DNA from: Candidatus Arthromitus sp. SFB-turkey
Lineage (GTDB): Bacteria > Bacillota > Clostridia > Clostridiales > Clostridiaceae
Direction of reading: 5' to 3'
Assembly (NCBI RefSeq): GCF_001655775.1
Contig: NZ_LXFF01000027.1
Location: 1-50,289, forward strand
DNA: 50,289 nt
Of this stretch, positions 1-9,625 are shown piece by piece. The translations under genes and the position numbers were made by a program. Numbering within the stretch: position 1 is the first letter of the stretch; every line of letters starts with the position of its first letter. A model generated the notes under the pieces. The model was not told where the DNA came from and ran no database searches. It saw only the letters and a program-made list of their open reading frames with translations.

Positions 1-45
1 ATAAATTAAGTCAATAGTATTTTTATATTTTTTTATTTTTCAAAA

Positions 46-78
46 AAGCAAAAGCATCAATTTAAGATACTTTTGCTT
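46..78 (-). terminator. Terminator after the 903-aa gene
   Basis: A 9-bp inverted repeat (AAGCAAAAG at 46-54 against CTTTTGCTT at 70-78) lies just past the stop codon and is followed on the minus strand by a T-rich tract. It fits an intrinsic terminator for the 451-aa/903-aa gene pair. Confidence 0.7.
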
Positions 79-81
79 TAT

Positions 82-2793
82 TCATATAGAACATTCAAGT
101 ATTTTTACATATAAATCTAATTTTTTAGAATCTTTTAAAGTAGATATTATTACATTCGGATAAAAAGATAATAGCTTTATAAACACTCTAGCAACAAAAA
201 TATTTTCTATACTCTTCTTATATATCTTACAAAGAGCATTCAAACTATTTTCATTGACATACTCATAAAATAAATTCATACTTTCATTATAGAATTTAGT
301 TTCATTGGAAAGGATACTAATTATAAGATCAATATTTTGTGATATAAATATATTTTCATAATATTCATCCGCTTCTGAACTTTTAAATATTTTATTTATC
401 TTTTTTAAAATTTCACTATATCTCATTTTAAAATTAGATTTTTTATTTATATCCACTTCATGGTTCAACTCTATATCTTTATGCTCTATTTCATTACCGT
501 TTAATTTAACAAATTTATTTTCAAATAAATTATATATTTCTTCCAAAACTTCAAATTGTGTAAGCGACACAAAAGACTTAGTATATACTTCAAAACATTT
601 GTTAAAAATCTCATATACTAGTACATCATTTTCTATAATTTTATTATTATCTTCCTTAAGCAACTTCATAATAGTCTTTAATTTTAAGGTGGTCATATTT
701 ACATCATTATAAATACTAGTACTATCTACGTGATCTAAAAAAACAATTATATAAACAAAAGCATACGAATTTAATTTTGTACCAAATCTATCTAAATATT
801 TAAATATAATTTCCCTTAAACTATCAAGTTTTATATTACCTCTCACCATTTCCCATTTTATCACAAAAACATATGACTCATGAGAAGATAAAATGTATTC
901 TTCATCTAAACACTTAAATTTTCTATAAACTTCATAAAAAATATCACCATAAGTTAATTTTGAAACAACATTCTTATAAACATCTTCATAAATTTTTTCA
1001 TCTAATTCAAGCGAAAGCAATATACCAAATTTAAACCCTTCTTCATGTGGAGAATCATATATTAAAAAATCACATTCATCTTTTAATACACACTTATCAA
1101 TACATAATTTCTTAATTTTTTCTAAAATATCAAATTTATAAACATCAAAATACTTGTTATTTATTAAAAATCTATAATAATCATCTCTATTTAAAGAATT
1201 TCTATTTTCAAAATAACTTTCTAATTTTTTTATTAATTCCTCTTTTTCATTTAAAACTTCAAAATCATATTCTTGATAAAAAATACTTTTAGCATGAAAA
1301 TATTCCCTATCTATTCTTCTATAATAAACACCCTGCTCTTTTTCCAAAACAAACTTATAAAATGATTTCCCCTCAAAACTGTATGTATAAACATGTTCAA
1401 TTTTTGAAACTAAATTTTTAATTAAGTTATACATTTGACTATTTTGAATTTTATTATTTCTACTCAATAAATTTATAACATCTTCAATTCCAGTAATATT
1501 AGTTCCACTATTTACTATATCATTAGTTATCCATAATAAATAATTAAATAACACCTCATCTCCATAAGTAAATTCTTCCAATATATTAGTATAAAATATC
1601 TTTATAAAATATATAAAATAATCTCTTTTATTATCAATTTCTTCAGATAATATAAGTTTCAAAATATATAAACATATTTCTTTATTAAAACCATACTTTT
1701 TACAATTATCACTAAACAAAATAACATAATTAAGTCCCGTTAAAAAAGAAAAACTTAATATATTTATAATATCCTGAGTGTTATTTGAAACCATAATACT
1801 TTCAATCTTGTCATACTTAAATACAGGTGAAACTAAGTATTTAACAATTTTTGTCACCTTTTTCACAACATCATAATCCATATAATCAAACATTAATCTT
1901 GAATATACACTTAAAATAACACTGCAATCTTCTTCATTAATCAGAAATTCAGTTAAATATTTCAAAAACGTATAAATAACATCTCTATTCTCTATAAATT
2001 TCTTATTTTTATCATCAATTTGCTCAATAAACACCAAATTATATTCTCTACAATAATTACTAAATAATTTTAGTGTAGCCAATATAAATTTCTTATCCTT
2101 TGACCAAAAATCATTCTCTGAATTTTTTGACAAATTAATTAGTGTTTTATTCAACTTAAATGTTAGAAACATAAGTATGGATATGTGCTCAACAGAATTA
2201 TCAATAACATCTAAATAATCTTCTGAATATAGTATAAATTCTTTAACATATTTATCTAAATATTTAAATTCAACCATATCTTTCAAAAAATTTATGAGAA
2301 AATAAAAATCATCAAATGTTAAACTATTGTATTTTATAATATCATATATAAATTCCATAAATTTCTCTTGAGACAAATTTATAAAAACTCCAAAAATAGA
2401 TATATAAAAACTTTCATAATCAAATATGTTTTCATTATATATATCCATAAAATCATCAAACATTAAAGATAATGATTTAATGGAAATTCCTCTATTATCT
2501 GAAGCCTCAGAATTTATATTTTCAAATAAAAATTTATTTAACTTCTGTTTATAAGAAATATTCTTTTCAATTATGTCATTTATATTTTTTATCAAATGAT
2601 CTAATTCAAATATACAAAAATTAGAATTATCAAAAAATTCCAACAAATCATTAGAAGATATATCCCCATATAAATAAGATCTTATATTTTCAAAATAAAT
2701 TAAATAACTATCCCCTTCATAATCACTTCCAAATTCATCAACCAATAATTTTGTAAACAAAGGAATATGTTCTGAATATCCAATATAAGCCAT
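82..2793 (-). CDS. Hypothetical helical protein, 903 aa
   Basis: I do not recognise this protein. It is 903 residues, very rich in Ile, Asn, Lys, Phe, Glu and Asp, with few Gly, Pro and Trp. I see no signal peptide, clear membrane segment, Walker motif or Cys cluster. The pattern of alternating hydrophobic and charged residues over the whole length suggests a cytosolic, all-helical repeat fold; this is inference. The ATG start has an AAAGGAG site that overlaps the end of the upstream 451-aa gene (its stop lies 7 bp before this start), so the two are very likely translationally coupled and act together. Composition resembles the degenerate NTPase at 11239-12900. A hairpin terminator follows at 46-78. 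Confidence 0.8.
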   Translation of the reverse strand: MAYIGYSEHIPLFTKLLVDEFGSDYEGDSYLIYFENIRSYLYGDISSNDLLEFFDNSNFCIFELDHLIKNINDIIEKNISYKQKLNKFLFENINSEASDNRGISIKSLSLMFDDFMDIYNENIFDYESFYISIFGVFINLSQEKFMEFIYDIIKYNSLTFDDFYFLINFLKDMVEFKYLDKYVKEFILYSEDYLDVIDNSVEHISILMFLTFKLNKTLINLSKNSENDFWSKDKKFILATLKLFSNYCREYNLVFIEQIDDKNKKFIENRDVIYTFLKYLTEFLINEEDCSVILSVYSRLMFDYMDYDVVKKVTKIVKYLVSPVFKYDKIESIMVSNNTQDIINILSFSFLTGLNYVILFSDNCKKYGFNKEICLYILKLILSEEIDNKRDYFIYFIKIFYTNILEEFTYGDEVLFNYLLWITNDIVNSGTNITGIEDVINLLSRNNKIQNSQMYNLIKNLVSKIEHVYTYSFEGKSFYKFVLEKEQGVYYRRIDREYFHAKSIFYQEYDFEVLNEKEELIKKLESYFENRNSLNRDDYYRFLINNKYFDVYKFDILEKIKKLCIDKCVLKDECDFLIYDSPHEEGFKFGILLSLELDEKIYEDVYKNVVSKLTYGDIFYEVYRKFKCLDEEYILSSHESYVFVIKWEMVRGNIKLDSLREIIFKYLDRFGTKLNSYAFVYIIVFLDHVDSTSIYNDVNMTTLKLKTIMKLLKEDNNKIIENDVLVYEIFNKCFEVYTKSFVSLTQFEVLEEIYNLFENKFVKLNGNEIEHKDIELNHEVDINKKSNFKMRYSEILKKINKIFKSSEADEYYENIFISQNIDLIISILSNETKFYNESMNLFYEYVNENSLNALCKIYKKSIENIFVARVFIKLLSFYPNVIISTLKDSKKLDLYVKILECSI

Positions 2794-2799
2794 TAATCC

Positions 2800-4155
2800 C
2801 TAACTCCTTTCCAAAATTTTTTGGGCTATAAAATTTATATAACTACTACTTTCATCATAAAATTCTTGATAATCCATAATAATATTTAAAAAACTACTTC
2901 CAACAATTTCAAAATTAAAATCTTTATAAACTATACACAAGCTTCTAAACAAAATAATTCTAAAATCAAAATCATTTACAAGTTTAGTTAAATAAAACCT
3001 TTTCTCTAATTGACCTATAATAGAAGTAAAATACTCATAATCTCTAAATGCTCTTAAAATAAATTTTCCAAATTCTACAGAACTATACTCTTTATTAAAT
3101 ATTTCAGAAATTTTTTCACCTATATTAATATTTAGTTCATTATATATCATTATAATTTGTTTAACTTCTCTAAAATTTCTATCATAAAAAGCTTCTCTAA
3201 GTTTTACAAAAATAAAGTTTAAAAATTCATTCCCTAAATAAATTTCTTTTAAATCATCAAATAAATTTATATTTAAATAAATAAATTCCATATCAAGATT
3301 TTCATAATTTAAAAATCTTTCTTTAATAATATCTCTCATTTTATTTAAAACTAAATTCAAATCTTCATTTATATTTTTAAATTCATTAAATTTATCTTCA
3401 AATAAAAACCTATCACTAATATTATTTAAAGATTTTCTACAATTTGAAACATATCTAAGTAATATTTTAAAATTAAAATCATTTAAATCACGTAAATTTA
3501 AATCTTTAATATTAAACAAATAAAAACCCACAATAAATTTTCTATAACTATTACTATAAATTTTATTTAATCTATCTAATAATTCCGTAATATTCACATT
3601 CTTATAGACATACTTAAACAAATCAAAATACGTATAATTATCCTCAATATTATAATTTTTCAAAACAAAACTTGATATTTCTAAATAATCTATATCCTTA
3701 CATAAAACATTTTTACAAAAATCAATAATTTGATTGAAATCAAAAACACTGAGAACAAAAATAGCTAAACTTATACTATTTACCGTTTCTCCTTTTTTTA
3801 ATAACTCCATAAAAATAGAATATATTTTCTTAAAATTATTACAATCAATAACAACATTTCTACTTATGTAATCAAAAACTTTAAAAAATCTAAATTCATA
3901 GGAATCACATAAATAAATTAATTTTTCAAAATCAAAACTATTTATTGAAGTTTTAATATTCTCTAAAAACTCCAAATCTTCCTCATGAAAATCAAAAGCA
4001 AATTTTAATCTATAAAACCCATCTTTTATTAAAGATTGATTACTATTTACATTCTCAAATTTAAAGCTTTTTAAATATTTTATATTCTCTATTTCTTTCT
4101 TAACTTCATTACTAATTTTTTTATTGAATTTATTTCTTATGTAAATATCTTTCAT
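2800..4155 (-). CDS. Hypothetical helical protein, 451 aa
   Basis: Unrecognised protein of 451 residues with the same Phe/Asn/Ile/Lys-rich, low-Gly composition as the 903-aa product encoded immediately downstream. No signal peptide, membrane segment or known catalytic motif is visible. It starts with ATG behind AGGAG and is the first gene of a two-gene unit; its stop overlaps the ribosome site of the 903-aa gene. The unit is divergent from the 107-aa gene at 4389. The pair might be two parts of a complex or a split long protein, but neither can be shown from the sequence alone. Confidence 0.78.
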   Translation of the reverse strand: MKDIYIRNKFNKKISNEVKKEIENIKYLKSFKFENVNSNQSLIKDGFYRLKFAFDFHEEDLEFLENIKTSINSFDFEKLIYLCDSYEFRFFKVFDYISRNVVIDCNNFKKIYSIFMELLKKGETVNSISLAIFVLSVFDFNQIIDFCKNVLCKDIDYLEISSFVLKNYNIEDNYTYFDLFKYVYKNVNITELLDRLNKIYSNSYRKFIVGFYLFNIKDLNLRDLNDFNFKILLRYVSNCRKSLNNISDRFLFEDKFNEFKNINEDLNLVLNKMRDIIKERFLNYENLDMEFIYLNINLFDDLKEIYLGNEFLNFIFVKLREAFYDRNFREVKQIIMIYNELNINIGEKISEIFNKEYSSVEFGKFILRAFRDYEYFTSIIGQLEKRFYLTKLVNDFDFRIILFRSLCIVYKDFNFEIVGSSFLNIIMDYQEFYDESSSYINFIAQKILERS

Positions 4156-4301
4156 TAAAAATTCTCCTAAAAGTAAATTTAGAAACCTTAGACCATTATA
4201 TCAAATTAATTTATTATAACTAACTAGTTTTTAAATAAAATTTTTAATATTTGTTATTAATTACCATATTTATACTTAAAAATTAAATTATTTTAAATTA
4301 C

Positions 4302-4330
4302 TGTACAATTTTATAACTTAAATGTATAAT
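4302..4330 (+). promoter_or_regulatory. Sigma-A-type promoter for the 107-aa gene
   Basis: TGTACA at 4302-4307 and a perfect TATAAT at 4325-4330 are separated by 17 bp, about 58 bp upstream of the ATG at 4389. This is a good housekeeping promoter for the plus-strand gene. Confidence 0.6.
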
Positions 4331-4388
4331 TTACTTATCACTTATTACAAATGAACCTATTTTCACTTTTTGTTTAGGAGAAATATTT

Positions 4389-4712
4389 ATGATTAAGTAT
4401 AAAATTCTTTCATCCTTGGAACTTCTTAATTTATCAAAACCAAGGGTCACATTAATATTAAAAGAGTTAATAGACAATCTCTTGCATTTAATTAATAATG
4501 GTTATTGTGAAAATTTATCTGATTTCAAAAATTTATGTGTACAATTAAAAAATAAAAATATCAGTGATATTTCTTCTTTTCTCACGCAAAATATTGTTGA
4601 CTATAACATTAAACTAAATACATCTTCAAAAATAACTACAGCGGATATAGAACTTATTTTTAAAAATAATTTTCCTATAAATAAATTAAACATAAAAAAT
4701 TTAGAATTATGA
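4389..4712 (+). CDS. Hypothetical protein, 107 aa
   Basis: Unrecognised 107-residue protein starting at an ATG behind a TTAGGAG site. The first 60 residues are amphipathic and probably helical, with Lys-rich and Asn-rich stretches. There are two Cys and no membrane segment or recognisable motif. It has its own promoter with a perfect -10 box and is closed by a strong bidirectional hairpin, so it looks like a real monocistronic gene. It is divergent from the 451/903-aa pair and convergent with manA. Function unknown. Confidence 0.7.
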   Translation: MIKYKILSSLELLNLSKPRVTLILKELIDNLLHLINNGYCENLSDFKNLCVQLKNKNISDISSFLTQNIVDYNIKLNTSSKITTADIELIFKNNFPINKLNIKNLEL

Positions 4713-4752
4713 AAAAAATAGAATCACCTAATTAAAGATGATTCTATTTTTT
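4713..4752. terminator. Bidirectional terminator between the 107-aa gene and manA
   Basis: A 14-bp perfect stem (4713-4726 with 4739-4752) ends in A-runs on one side and T-runs on the other, so it can serve both converging genes. Confidence 0.85.
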
Positions 4753-4762
4753 GTATGAAAAT

Positions 4763-5575
4763 CTAATATATTTTTAATAATTCTAACTTTCCTTTTATGG
4801 TATAATCCACATTTTGAAAAATATATAAAGTCTCTCCCTGATTTATAGAAATTTCATTTCCAAAATTATCTAATATTATCCCATCTCCACTTAAGCAAAC
4901 GTAAACATTAAATTTATCTTTTGAATTATCTCTGTAAACATCTGAAACTAATATTTTTCCTACAACAAAATACGGAGTATTAAGTATTTCAAATTGTTCA
5001 ATTTTTCCTGATTTTTCATCCCCATTAAAATTTATAACATCTAGTGCTTTATTTATGTGAACTTCTCTGTCTCTTCCCCAATCATAAATTCTATATGTTA
5101 CATCACTACATTGCTGAATTTCTATTAATTTTATTCCTTTATCTATAGCATGTACTGTTCCTGCTTGTATGTATATCATATCACCTTTTTTTACATATTC
5201 TCTTTTTAAAAATCCCTCAATATCATTTCCACTATTAAGTATTTCTAAAAATTTTTCTCTATCTAATCCATCTTTTATTCCACAAATTAAACTAGCATCA
5301 TCATCAGCTTCTACTATATACCAACATTCAGTTTTTCCATTATCATTTTCATGTTTTTGAGCATACTCATCAAAAGGATGAACTTGAACAGACAATGCAT
5401 CATTTGCTTTTATCTCTTTTATCAAAATAGGTAATTCTTTTCCTAAATATTCAAATAAATTTTCTTCCTTCCCATCTATAAATGAATACCCATTTTTATG
5501 TGTGGACAGAATCCACTTTTCATATCCCCAAACTTTTTCAACATAATATGGTTTTAGTTTTATTATTTTATCCAT
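4763..5575 (-). CDS. manA: Mannose-6-phosphate isomerase, class I
   Basis: This cupin-fold zinc enzyme interconverts fructose-6-phosphate and mannose-6-phosphate and supplies mannose units or feeds mannose into glycolysis. The short Firmicute form is visible: PYYVEKVWG near the N-terminus, the metal-binding SVQVHPFD, the Glu ligand in KTECWYIVEA, and AGTVHAI. I place the start at the ATG at 5575 because GAGGGATGAG lies just upstream; an in-frame GTG at 5590 overlaps that site and is less likely. It is 270 aa, normal for this subfamily. The gene follows tRNA-Leu on the same strand and converges on the 107-aa gene. Confidence 0.93.
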   Translation of the reverse strand: MDKIIKLKPYYVEKVWGYEKWILSTHKNGYSFIDGKEENLFEYLGKELPILIKEIKANDALSVQVHPFDEYAQKHENDNGKTECWYIVEADDDASLICGIKDGLDREKFLEILNSGNDIEGFLKREYVKKGDMIYIQAGTVHAIDKGIKLIEIQQCSDVTYRIYDWGRDREVHINKALDVINFNGDEKSGKIEQFEILNTPYFVVGKILVSDVYRDNSKDKFNVYVCLSGDGIILDNFGNEISINQGETLYIFQNVDYTIKGKLELLKIY

Positions 5576-5645
5576 AAACTCATCCCTCACTTTCTATAAA
5601 AAATAAAATAGCGATGTAACAAACTACAAACGCTATTTAAAATCA

Positions 5646-5732
5646 TGGTGCAGGTAAAGGGACTTGAACCCATACGTGCATACGCACACTAGACCCTCAA
5701 TCTAGCCTGTCTGCCAATTTCAGCATACCTGC
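5646..5732 (-). tRNA. tRNA-Leu (anticodon GAG)
   Basis: Read on the minus strand, a 7-bp acceptor stem (GCAGGTA with TACCTGC), discriminator A and an encoded CCA enclose a 5-bp anticodon stem (CTAGA/TCTAG) with loop TTGAGGG, giving anticodon GAG. A long variable arm (class II) agrees with leucine, and the TTCAAGT T-loop is present. One U-U mismatch appears in the T stem. It decodes CUU/CUC. It sits between the transglycosylase and manA, on the same strand as both. Confidence 0.95.
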
Positions 5733-5741
5733 AAATATACG

Positions 5742-6326
5742 TTAATTATAATTATAATTTTTACTATTGTCAATTAATTTATCTCCATAAAGAGCTTTAT
5801 AAATATTATAATTTAAATTAATTTTCTTTATATAAAGTTCTGTTTCTTTAAACAGTATATAATCTAAATTCTTACCATCTTTTGAAAATTCTGGATTTTG
5901 TAACCATTTATTTACATTTCCTCTTCCTGCATTATACGCAGAAAGTATTAACATGTAATTATCATCAAACTCTTTTCTTAAATTATCTAAATACCAACAT
6001 CCCATAAATATATTCTGTTCTGGATCATACAATTTATCTGGAGAAAATTCCACTAAATTCATTTGTTCTGCAATCCAATTTCCTGTAGATGGAGTTATTT
6101 GCATTAATCCTCGTGCATCTTTTACAGAAGTAGCCTTTTCATTAAAATTACTTTCTACCTTTATAACAGACATAACTAAATATTTATCCAAATCATACAT
6201 TGCAGAATATTTTTCAATGTAACTATAATACTTAATAGGATACATCATCCTCAAAAGATTATTGAACACGAAAAACGTAATTATCAAACCAAATATTATT
6301 AAAAAAAACACCTTTAATTTACTCAT
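5742..6326 (-). CDS. Lytic transglycosylase, SLT domain, membrane-anchored
   Basis: This enzyme cleaves the MurNAc-GlcNAc bond of peptidoglycan outside the membrane. A single N-terminal hydrophobic segment (about residues 5-25) with few positive residues ahead acts as an anchor. The goose-lysozyme-like SLT domain follows: the catalytic Glu in KVESNF, then ARGLMQITPSTG, and LSAYNAGRGNV. At 194 aa it is typical of the small clostridial form. Start ATG lies behind AGGTGG. It is 16 bp after coaE and belongs to the polA-coaE run; a tRNA-Leu follows it directly. Confidence 0.92.
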   Translation of the reverse strand: MSKLKVFFLIIFGLIITFFVFNNLLRMMYPIKYYSYIEKYSAMYDLDKYLVMSVIKVESNFNEKATSVKDARGLMQITPSTGNWIAEQMNLVEFSPDKLYDPEQNIFMGCWYLDNLRKEFDDNYMLILSAYNAGRGNVNKWLQNPEFSKDGKNLDYILFKETELYIKKINLNYNIYKALYGDKLIDNSKNYNYN

Positions 6327-6342
6327 AACTCATACCACCTAT

Positions 6343-6936
6343 TTATAACGTTTTTAAAATAACACATAGGCGATGTATTTGTTGTCTTAAATATTCTTTT
6401 CCTTTTGAATTATCAACAATAAAATCCGCAAACTGTTTCTTAAAATCAATATCTATTTGAGAATTTATTCTTTTAATAGCATTTTCTTCATCTATTTTAT
6501 CTCTATCTATAAGTCTTTTTAACTGTTCTTCTGCACTTACCCAAATCAATACAACATAATCCATTTCTTTATGTAAATTTTTTTCAATTAATAATGGAGC
6601 ATCTAATATACACAATTTTTCATGATTTTTCTCGTGGAAGGAAAATTCTTCATTAATTTTATTAAAAATTTTATCCATTATAAAGTTCTCGTATCTAATT
6701 CTTTCATCCTCATAAGTAAATATATAATTTCCAAATTCTCTTTTTAAAATTTTATTATTATATACAAATTGATTTCCAAATTCCCTTTCAATATATCTAA
6801 TAACTTCTTCATCTTCTCTTAAAATATTTTTCACAATCATATCAGAGTCAATAACTTTGAATCCATTCTCAAGTAGTATACTTACAGATGTACTTTTACC
6901 TGATGCAATACCACCAGTTAAACCAACTTTTTTCAA
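6343..6936 (-). CDS. coaE: Dephospho-CoA kinase
   Basis: It performs the last step of coenzyme A synthesis, phosphorylating the 3'-hydroxyl of dephospho-CoA with ATP. The P-loop GGIASGKST lies at residues 8-16, followed by the DSD motif, the lid region and LILDAPLLIE-type strand (CILDAPLLIEK). Length 197 aa is normal. The start is TTG behind a GGGGG ribosome site. It lies 17 bp after polA and 16 bp before the transglycosylase gene, the polA-coaE order being common in Firmicutes. Confidence 0.96.
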   Translation of the reverse strand: MKKVGLTGGIASGKSTSVSILLENGFKVIDSDMIVKNILREDEEVIRYIEREFGNQFVYNNKILKREFGNYIFTYEDERIRYENFIMDKIFNKINEEFSFHEKNHEKLCILDAPLLIEKNLHKEMDYVVLIWVSAEEQLKRLIDRDKIDEENAIKRINSQIDIDFKKQFADFIVDNSKGKEYLRQQIHRLCVILKTL

Positions 6937-6953
6937 AATTAAACCCCCAAAAT

Positions 6954-9542
6954 TTATTTAGCTTCAAACCAATTTTCACCATAAGATATATTGACAACAA
7001 GAGGTACTAACATATCTTTATAACATAATTCCATCTCTTCTTTTACAATATTTGAAACCTTATCTAACTCATTTTTAAAAACATTTAAAACAAGTTCATC
7101 ATGCACTTGAAGTATTATTTTAGATTTTAAATTTTCACTATTTAATCTATTAAAAACTTTTATCATTGCAAGTTTTATAATATCTGCAGCACTTCCTTGA
7201 ATAGGAGTGTTCATAGATAATCTTTCTCCAAGAGATTTCACTATTTTATTTGAAGATCTAATCTCTGGAATATTTCTAATTCTGTTAAAAATTGTTCTAA
7301 CATACCCATTTTGTTTTGAAAATTCTATAATATTATCTAAATAGTATTTTACTCCAACATATCTAGCAAAATATTTATCCATGTATTCTTTTGCTTCTTT
7401 TCTTGAAATTTTCAAATCCTGAGAAAGTGCAAAATCGCTTATCCCATAAACTATACCAAAATTTACAGCTTTACATTTATTTCTCATTTCAGTTGTTACC
7501 TCATCTTCTTCAACAGAAAAAATTTCAGATGCGGTAATTTTATGTATGTCCAAATTATTTCTAAAAGCTTCTATCATTTGTTTATCTTCTGAAATATGAG
7601 CTAACACTCTAAGTTCTATTTGAGAATAATCAGCACTTAAAATAACACATTCTTCATTATCTGGAATAAAAACTTTTCTAATCTCTCTTCCTAACGGATA
7701 CTTAATAGGAATATTTTGCAAATTAGGATCTGTACTTGATAATCTTCCAGTAACAGTTATTGTTTGATTAAAAGAAGTATGAATCTTTCCATCATTATCA
7801 ATAACCTCAATTAATCCAGTTATATATGTAGATTGAAGCTTTGTAATTTGTCTATAATTAATTATCTCATTTATAATATCATGTTTATCTATTAAAGCTT
7901 CAAGCACATCAGCATTTGTTGAATAACCTGTTTTAGTCTTTTTTATAACAGGTAAATCTAATTTCTCAAACAAAATTTTTCCTAATTGTTTAGGAGAATT
8001 TATATTAAATTCCTCTCCTGCTAAATCATATATCTTTTCAGAATACTCTTTTATTTTAATTTCAAACTTTTCTTTTAAATAATTCAAAGTATTTAAACAT
8101 ACCTTAAATCCTTCTAATTCAGTTTTAGCCAAAACTAAGGACAAAGGATTTTCTATTTCAAAATATAAATCCTCCATATTATTTTCTTCTATCTTGTTTT
8201 TTAAAATATTATAAATTTTTTCAAAACAACAAATTCCTAAATATTTTTTATCTTCATTTAAATATGTATTTGCATAATTGCTACACAAACTAAGAACATC
8301 ACATTCTTTACCTGGATTTATCAAATATTCTGCAAGTATTATATCAAAAATAACATTATTAATTTCTTTATTGTGTTTAAACATAATTTTATAAATAATC
8401 TTAGAATTAAAACAAACTTTTTTAACTTCACAGGAAAATATTTTTGAAATTAAATCAAAATTTTCCTCTATTAATTCTCTACATATTAAATAACTTTCAT
8501 TATTAAAATTCAAATATATATTTTCAAAGTCAAGATTAGATACCTTATCTCCTCTTGTATCACAATCTAAGTATAAAATTCTTGCATTTTTATGTATGTT
8601 TTTTACTAAATTCTCTAATTCCTCAATATTATTAACTTTATTTATATGTAAATTTTCATTTTCACTACTTGTTTTATCTCCAAAACCAATTTTACTCATA
8701 ATTGATTTCAGTTCATACTCTTTATATAATTCAACCACTTTATTTAATTCAAAATCTTTATAAATTTTAAGCTCATCAAAATTAAATTCAATAGGAACCT
8801 CTCTATTTATTCTACTTAATTTCTTAGATAAAAAAGCTAAATCCATATGTTCTATTAAATTGTTTTTAACTTTTCCTTCTTTCATAGAATCTATATTTTC
8901 ATAAATATTTTCGATAGATTTGTATTCCTTAATTAAATTTATAGCTCCCTTTTCTCCAATTCCAGATACTCCAGGTATATTATCAGACTTGTCTCCCATA
9001 AGAGCTTTAACATCAATAAATTCACTTGATGTTACTCCATAAGTCTCAATCATTTTCTTATTATCATAAATTTCTTTATCTGATATTCCCTTTTTTGTTA
9101 TAATTACTTTTGTTATATCAGAACAAAGTTGAAGAGCATCTTTATCTCCAGTTATTATTATAGGTTCAAATCCCATCTCTTCAAAAATTTTCGAAAAAGT
9201 TCCAATTAAATCATCTGCTTCAAAACCATCAAGTTCAAAAATATTTATGTTCATAGCTCTTAAAATTTCTTTTAAAGGATCTAATTGCTCTCTTAATTCA
9301 TTTGGCATGGATTTTCTACCAGCTTTATACTCTTTATACTCTAAATGTCTAAAGGTTTTTGCTTTTCTATCAAATGTAGCAACTACATATTTTGCATCAA
9401 ACTCCTCTTGCATTTTAAAAAACATAGTTAAATATCCAAGTATTCCATTTGTATGAATACCTTTTGAGCTTGTTAAAAGTGGAAGTGCATAAAACGCTCT
9501 ATTTAAAAGACTGTTACTATCAAGTATTAAAATTTTTTCCAT
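6954..9542 (-). CDS. polA: DNA polymerase I
   Basis: It fills gaps and removes RNA primers during repair and lagging-strand synthesis. Residues 1 to about 290 form the 5'-3' exonuclease (FEADDLIGT, GDKDALQL, GDKSDNIPGVSGIGEK). A degenerate 3'-5' exonuclease-like region follows (about 300-470), without the acidic proofreading residues I would expect. The polymerase occupies the C-terminal half, with DYSQIELRVLAH (motif A), NFGIVYGIS (motif B) and QVHDELV (motif C). At 862 aa it is like Bacillus PolI. ATG start behind AGAGGT. It heads polA-coaE-transglycosylase and is divergent from rmuC. Confidence 0.97.
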   Translation of the reverse strand: MEKILILDSNSLLNRAFYALPLLTSSKGIHTNGILGYLTMFFKMQEEFDAKYVVATFDRKAKTFRHLEYKEYKAGRKSMPNELREQLDPLKEILRAMNINIFELDGFEADDLIGTFSKIFEEMGFEPIIITGDKDALQLCSDITKVIITKKGISDKEIYDNKKMIETYGVTSSEFIDVKALMGDKSDNIPGVSGIGEKGAINLIKEYKSIENIYENIDSMKEGKVKNNLIEHMDLAFLSKKLSRINREVPIEFNFDELKIYKDFELNKVVELYKEYELKSIMSKIGFGDKTSSENENLHINKVNNIEELENLVKNIHKNARILYLDCDTRGDKVSNLDFENIYLNFNNESYLICRELIEENFDLISKIFSCEVKKVCFNSKIIYKIMFKHNKEINNVIFDIILAEYLINPGKECDVLSLCSNYANTYLNEDKKYLGICCFEKIYNILKNKIEENNMEDLYFEIENPLSLVLAKTELEGFKVCLNTLNYLKEKFEIKIKEYSEKIYDLAGEEFNINSPKQLGKILFEKLDLPVIKKTKTGYSTNADVLEALIDKHDIINEIINYRQITKLQSTYITGLIEVIDNDGKIHTSFNQTITVTGRLSSTDPNLQNIPIKYPLGREIRKVFIPDNEECVILSADYSQIELRVLAHISEDKQMIEAFRNNLDIHKITASEIFSVEEDEVTTEMRNKCKAVNFGIVYGISDFALSQDLKISRKEAKEYMDKYFARYVGVKYYLDNIIEFSKQNGYVRTIFNRIRNIPEIRSSNKIVKSLGERLSMNTPIQGSAADIIKLAMIKVFNRLNSENLKSKIILQVHDELVLNVFKNELDKVSNIVKEEMELCYKDMLVPLVVNISYGENWFEAK

Positions 9543-9625
9543 AGTTTACCTCTTTAAACGTAAATACTTATCTTTAAATTTACAATAATTAAAAATAATT
9601 TTCAATTTTATAAAAGGAGATTTAT

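Noticed and set aside
2794-2802. 903- and 451-aa genes as one frameshifted gene
   Set aside because: Each has its own ribosome site and start, and I see no similarity of the junction to a continuous family; left as two coupled genes.
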